Source of the DNA: Prinia subflava
Lineage: Eukaryota; Chordata; Aves; Passeriformes; Cisticolidae
Assembly: GCF_021018805.1 (NCBI RefSeq)
Contig: NC_086251.1
Span: forward strand, 45,268,767 to 45,332,766
Direction: 5' to 3'
Length of the DNA stretch: 64,000 nt
The position numbers and the translations under genes are program-made. This document shows, piece after piece, positions 58,961 through 64,000 of this stretch (position 1 is its first letter; every line of letters starts with the position of its first letter). The notes beneath the pieces are model-generated. The model was not told the DNA's origin and did no database searches. It saw nothing but the letters and a program-made list of their open reading frames with translations.

Positions 58961-61789
58961 AAGAGCACCAGAAAAATCCATTCATTTTTCTTTATAAGTT
59001 AATATAGTACCCGTGGTGTCATTCTTGCTTTGCTTTGCTACTTACTTGCATTAAACCCTTGAAAACAAGGAAAAAGTACTGTTTTAGTAGTACATACATT
59101 ATTAATTTCTTTACATTATTATAAATGTTAGTCTTTAACTAAGCAGGATCCAGTCATCTGTTTTTTTAAAATATGGTTTTATGTGTTTATATCTAGCCGT
59201 AAAAACCATTACAATGACAGCTGTTGATTGCATCTTAGTTCCTATATCTCTCAGCCAAAGCCCTTTTATTTTTTCACTTTAGCTTTTATTGCTAAAATAG
59301 GCACTATTTTTAATTACGTAATTTTAAATTGATTACAATTGTTAAAGTAACTCAAAAACTGAGTTTATAAAATGTTGTATTTTCTTTATACTTGATGTGG
59401 AGAAGTAGAATCATTTTTAGCTGCAGACACAAATAATGATATTTATAAAAGTAGAGCAAGCAAAATGATACAAGAAAATGTCTTGAGTTTCTCATTTATA
59501 AAGTACGGGACAATGGGAAGATTTGAATTAAGTTACATTATTATTACTGACAAAAAAAAAAGCTTACTTTATCTTCAGGTCACACAGGGAATATACACAC
59601 AAATGCAAGTAAATATGACACTGCATAATTAATAACTTGCAAAGCTAGCTACAGAATTCTGTTTCTATGGAACCATACTGCCAGCTTCATAGATCTCCTG
59701 ACAAGACAAGTGGGATGGAATCAGGATATATTTACTCAGATATTGCTTTTTAAGTGACCTGGCATTAGATAGAAGAGCCAGAAAGGTTCTTCACTATCAA
59801 AGTTTTCTCTGGAAAACTCTGTGCCAACTAGGGTTTCCAGATAGCTTAGATATTATAAATTGTCTTTTTCTGGTGCTATTTTCACACTTCTAAAGTGTCT
59901 TCTTCAGAGGAGAGTATGGAATATTATATCTTTGCTGTGTGACCTCAAGCATGGTCATAGGCTCATGGGGTCTATTTATTGGCAACTATTTAAGTTTCAC
60001 GGCTTCTAGAGTTGTTCTGAAAACCCCTCTATGGTAGAGGAAATCAAATGAAATAACATTTATGCAGGCTCTTGGAGAAATCCCTAAAGTTCATCACCCT
60101 CTGCACTATAGTTAGACATTATCATGTAGGGAGCAAAGAGAGAAGTCATTTGTTATTTGAACATATGTGGTTGTTGCCATAAACATATATAAATGTCTGA
60201 TAGAATGTGGCTGTGCCTCCATGACCATGACAACTTTCTGTTTTAAACAAGCTCAGCAGCTAGTAGGAAAAATGGTAACTGTGCATGAAGAGGTAAACAA
60301 GGTCTTGCATAGCTGACCCTCATATCTAGGGAACAACTTATTTTAGGATACTGAGTAAGCTCAGTGCCTTGAATTTCCTTTGAATATACCAAAGGCTAAG
60401 CACACATAATTGATTTGGCTGTGGCTACCATAGTTATCAACACTTAAAATGAATGCTGGTTATTCATTGCCTATGTATGTAGTAGTTCATAATCACTGAC
60501 CATTCTCAAATAAGCGTGAAGGAATGTGGAGTAATTTTTATAGAATTCATTATGCCATGAACACGACACATGACATAATCACTATGAAGGCAGATTTTAT
60601 AAAGGAATAAATGCTAATTTCTTCAGGGACAGAGGAAATCAATTTATTAAATGGCTTGTTAAACTTATTTTGCCAGCTCTTTTATCTGTTTGATTGGCTT
60701 GGCAGTAGAGCATGCTAAAAAGAGATCTAGACAGTATTTTAAATAAGGACTGAATTTTGCTACCTTAGCTCACTCACAGGAATGGCATCTTAAAACAGTT
60801 GTATTGTTTACATTGACCACTTTCACAGAGTCACTACACCACCCTCACAAGTAGTTTATCACATGGCCTTATATTAATGAACAATTTGAACTTTGAAAGG
60901 AGTGGGTGGAATTCAAGTGTTTCAACTTGGTACCAAGATCTTGTAGTGAGAAGTCAAACTCTGTTAAAATATTGTCTGATTTAAATACTAAAAGAAAAAA
61001 AAATTCTGTTTTCTTCTAGTATCTATATAAATAAAACATTTGTCTTTTAATCTGCATGTGAACAGACAAGTACAATATCACTTTCTTGGGAAAAAATCCA
61101 CACTAGAGGACATTACTATCCTAAAAATATTACCATGCATGCACAGGACAATGCAAATACTGCAATGCTATGTTATAGATATACCTGATTTATTATTTTT
61201 CAGCAAGGCATACATACTCTAGTGAATATGATCCACTCTAAAATCAAGCTAGTGAAGTGTGAAGAAGCTGTTAATGATCCCTAAGTATTTGTGGAAATTA
61301 CATTTTGATGCCATTGTAGACCAACAATCTTTTTTTGCATGGAACTCTCATTTAAAAACATTTAAAAAGCCAGCTTCTTTTGGAACCTGAACTTCTTATA
61401 TAAAATAACTTTAAGGATTTTTGGAAAAAATGTCCTTATTTCTTGGTGGTTTCTTTGTTTGTTGTGGTTTTGTGCGTAGATGTTTTGTTTGTTTGGGTTT
61501 TTTTTACTTTTGGAGCACGAATCATAAGGATACACTAGGTGAGGTGACAAATTCAGTAGTGGATAAAAGGTCCAGGTGGAACTTGATTCATCAAGCTGAA
61601 ACCTACCAATAGAAGGCAGAAGTCTGCATGCCATGACTGTACTAGGATTCAAATTTGCTCATTTTGAAATTCTGTGGTGCACACATATATAATTCTCATT
61701 AATATCTCAGTAACATCTTACTCTATATTCCTACTGCATGTGCATCTTGCATACATAATTCATCACAAAACTGTCCCTTTCTAGAGGGA

Positions 61790-61832
61790 CATAAGCATAT
61801 TACAGACATAAACATATTACAGACATAAGCAT
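61790..61832. repeat. 17-bp tandem repeat, about 2.5 copies
   Basis: cataagcatattacaga (61790-61806) is followed by a copy with one substitution (61807-61823) and a 9-base partial third copy. Confidence 0.93.
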
Positions 61833-62229
61833 GCCAAGAAACAATGCAATAGTAGAGCTACAAATTACTACTAAAATTGGAATGTTAGATCATTTATTTA
61901 TGGATTTTCTGTGACATGTGATAACTTTCTATTGCAAGACCTGGTCTTAAGATTCTTATTTCTCATGTTGAGAAGAGCAGAATGCCTAAAAAACCTCAGA
62001 CAGTTTTAATACACAGTGAATGTCAGTTCTTGATAGAAGATTGTCCTTAGACAAGTTAATATATCTTCTAATTGGGCACCAATGACTAAAAGGTATTTCC
62101 TTGCACTTATTAATAATAATATTCAAATTCTTAATACTTATTTTTATGAAAAAATTGAATTTTTTCAAAAAAAGTAGCAAGGTCATTAATCCCTTCTGTT
62201 GGTAAAAATATGCCAGCCAATGAACAAGA

Positions 62230-62310
62230 AAAGTGATTTGATAGGGCCACACAGAAATAGCAAAGACAGGACTGGAACTTGGCCCCCACTGCAGAAAGCA
62301 TTGAACTCTG
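62230..62310 (-). mobile_element. possible MIR-type SINE remnant
   Basis: 'aaagtgatttg' then 'ggccacacagaaatag', 'caaagacaggactggaactt' and 'ctgcagaaagcattgaactc' follow the order of antisense MIR ('aagtgacttgcccaaggtcacacag...ggcagagccaggactagaac...'). This is the best of the three MIR-like matches, but still short and diverged. Confidence 0.45.
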
Positions 62311-64000
62311 CTCATTTCTGTGTTTTCACTGACCTTTCAACTAGGAGACATGTGTGTTTATTGAACCACAGATACTTCTAGAAGGAGAAATTAGTCCAGA
62401 AGGAGAAAACATTATCCCAAAATGGAGTCAAGATGATTGCTGGAATGCATTCTTCCCATGCACATTTCCGGATGATGATCAGTTTAACATGTGGGCATGC
62501 TGGTTTTTAAAGATCTATTCATGGAGCTACTTCTCTATGCTGGTCTTTCAAGATCAGTACTGCACTTCTGTGTTACTTCCAGAAATGTTGAGCCTGAACC
62601 ATCAGGTTTGAAAATGGCTTATCTGGAAAATATTATTGTGAGGCGAATCAAACTAAATTAATACCATCACTGGCGCTTAGAAAGAATGTGGCTGTGCTTA
62701 ATAACTGCAGTAGTGCTTTCCAAATTCTCTCACAAATTGTTCCAACCAGTAGCTGGTACTATTAGTATAATTGAAAAATAGATTCACTGTTCCATTAGTG
62801 GTATTTCAATGACACTTTGGAATGTCATGAAATGGCATAGGATAGAACGAGTCAGTAATTTTATATTATTGATTTTAGTACGACCTTATTTTTCTTACAG
62901 TAGCATAAGAAAGAATTACGGTACATTCAGTAAGATGCTCTGAATTATATTTAACAGGAAAAGGGTTACAGATTACAAACATTCTTTGAATACATCCTCA
63001 TAGATACTGAACTTCATGCACATTTACTGACACTTACAGAGTGAGTTGAGTGGAAGTTTGGCTCACATCTATAGTATCCAACACTGAAATAAGAAACCCA
63101 TGGTAGAAGTAGCACTAGAGTGATGAGAAGGGACAGGTTAATGCAACAGCCACTGTCACAGCTCTAGGTCAGTTAAGAGACCTCCTCCTGGAGCAGTCAG
63201 CAACTTGGAAAGTTTTGGGTAAGTAGAAACAGATGCATAACTCAAGCCTTGTTACTACACTAAGTAAAAATTTCAGATTTGGTTTTAAGCAGTGTTGTTC
63301 TCACACATCTCCCCATGGACAATAGTGTGGGAGAAAGAGTTTCTCATAAAGGAATGGATGGCAAGCTGAAGGTTGTTAATATCTTCAACCAGCTTGTCTT
63401 CCTATAGCCTCCTCTTCCAAAATTTTACAGTAGTGAAAAAACAGTTAAACTGGTTTTAGTGCAATTGTAGGCAACAGCAGGAAAAGGAGATTCGAGCTTC
63501 TTTTAGAATCAGGAGCATGCCATTTTTTGCTTCAGCTCTGGAAAACTTTTGGAAAAGACTGAAATCTTGCATTTACTCTTTTTAGCTGTGATGTTCACTC
63601 TTTTCATGTTCTGTCTGGTTTTTCAGTAAATTTTCTTTCTAATTTATTTATAGATGAAGTCTATTACCAGTTATAAAATTAGTTTTTATTTATTATGCTC
63701 ACTTTCTTTTTTTTTTTTATTTGCGTAGTATGTTCTAACTTGAAAGTCTCCCAGAATAACAAAGTACCTTTAGAGGGAAATTATTTTTGTTGTCTGTATT
63801 CCACACAGATCGTAGTCTTGATGGGACTAGAATACACCCTGGACCTTGAAAATTTTTTACAGGAAGTGGAATCTGGGTGGAAATGATAAAATCTTCATAA
63901 GAAAATTCTTTCAACAAAGTAAATAATATCTCACGGGAAAATAGGGTAAGTAAATATCCATGCTTAGAGGGAAAAACTGGTTCAGTATTTAATCAGCCAA

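Larger units (their letters stand above)
58961..64000. other. AT-rich sequence, no supported gene
   Basis: No open frame with a recognisable motif. Contains a 17-bp tandem repeat (61790-61832), a G/T-rich low-complexity patch around 61440-61505 and a possible MIR remnant near 62230. Confidence 0.65.

Noticed and set aside
58707..58997. Repetitive open frames around the CTTCCTGG/CTTC array
   Set aside because: Tandem-repeat translation; only the short stretch before it (KEKIKRAKAQLKL) is meaningful, and that is CR1.
1..64000. CRISPR arrays, operons, ribosome binding sites, tRNA, rRNA or snRNA genes
   Set aside because: The window is vertebrate nuclear DNA; no direct-repeat/spacer arrays were found, and I could not identify A/B-box tRNA structures or snRNA-like sequences by eye.

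Overview
The window reads as nuclear DNA from a bird. The evidence is the repeat content: at least seven pieces of the avian/reptilian CR1 LINE, several with the CR1-type 3' tail of 8-bp ATTCTATG/ATTCTGTG repeats, plus five avian-type endogenous-retrovirus LTRs that I recognise by content and structure. Base composition is strongly AT-rich outside the repeats, stop codons are dense in all frames, and nothing looks bacterial, viral or organellar. The exact species cannot be fixed from the sequence.

I find no host protein-coding gene that I can support. Long open frames are either tandem-repeat artefacts, pieces of CR1 ORF2, LTR sequence, or chance. The window is best described as a gene-poor intergenic or deep-intronic region. 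Three short stretches (11098-11391 +, 46339-46492 +, 55656-55847 -) have some exon-like features and are reported as candidates only.

Layout: 1-8037 is AT-rich unique sequence with one old CR1 tail (4816-4977). 8038-9010 holds two CR1 3' ends joined head to head. 9436-9994 is an uninterrupted (GGAA) array of about 140 copies, followed by a GC- and CpG-rich island (about 10490-11250). 14065-14432 is a solo LTR on the minus strand. 18286-19310 has a poly-T/GTTTT tract, a 48-bp near-perfect palindrome and an old CR1 end. 23790-24343 is a cluster of four CR1 pieces best explained by a 5'-inverted CR1 inserted into an older antisense CR1. 31590-33592 is a minus-strand LTR split by a plus-strand CR1. 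36253-36631 is an uninterrupted (TCTCC) array of about 76 copies. 42898-43445 is a plus-strand LTR. 47962-48294 is a compact solo LTR with a perfect 6-bp target duplication, TATA box and polyadenylation signal. 53184-53281 is a 49-bp tandem duplication. 53885-54400 is a minus-strand LTR. 58420-58960 is an internal CR1 fragment running straight into a composite CTTCCTGG/CTTC array. Weak MIR-like SINE remnants lie near 44.9, 53.6 and 62.2 kb.

There is no set of genes working together here. The biology on view is the history of transposition: CR1 into LTR, CR1 into CR1, LTR-LTR recombination leaving solo LTRs, and runaway growth of purine/pyrimidine microsatellites. I did not find a convincing undescribed system. 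Repeat-family names are from recognition, not from a database search.
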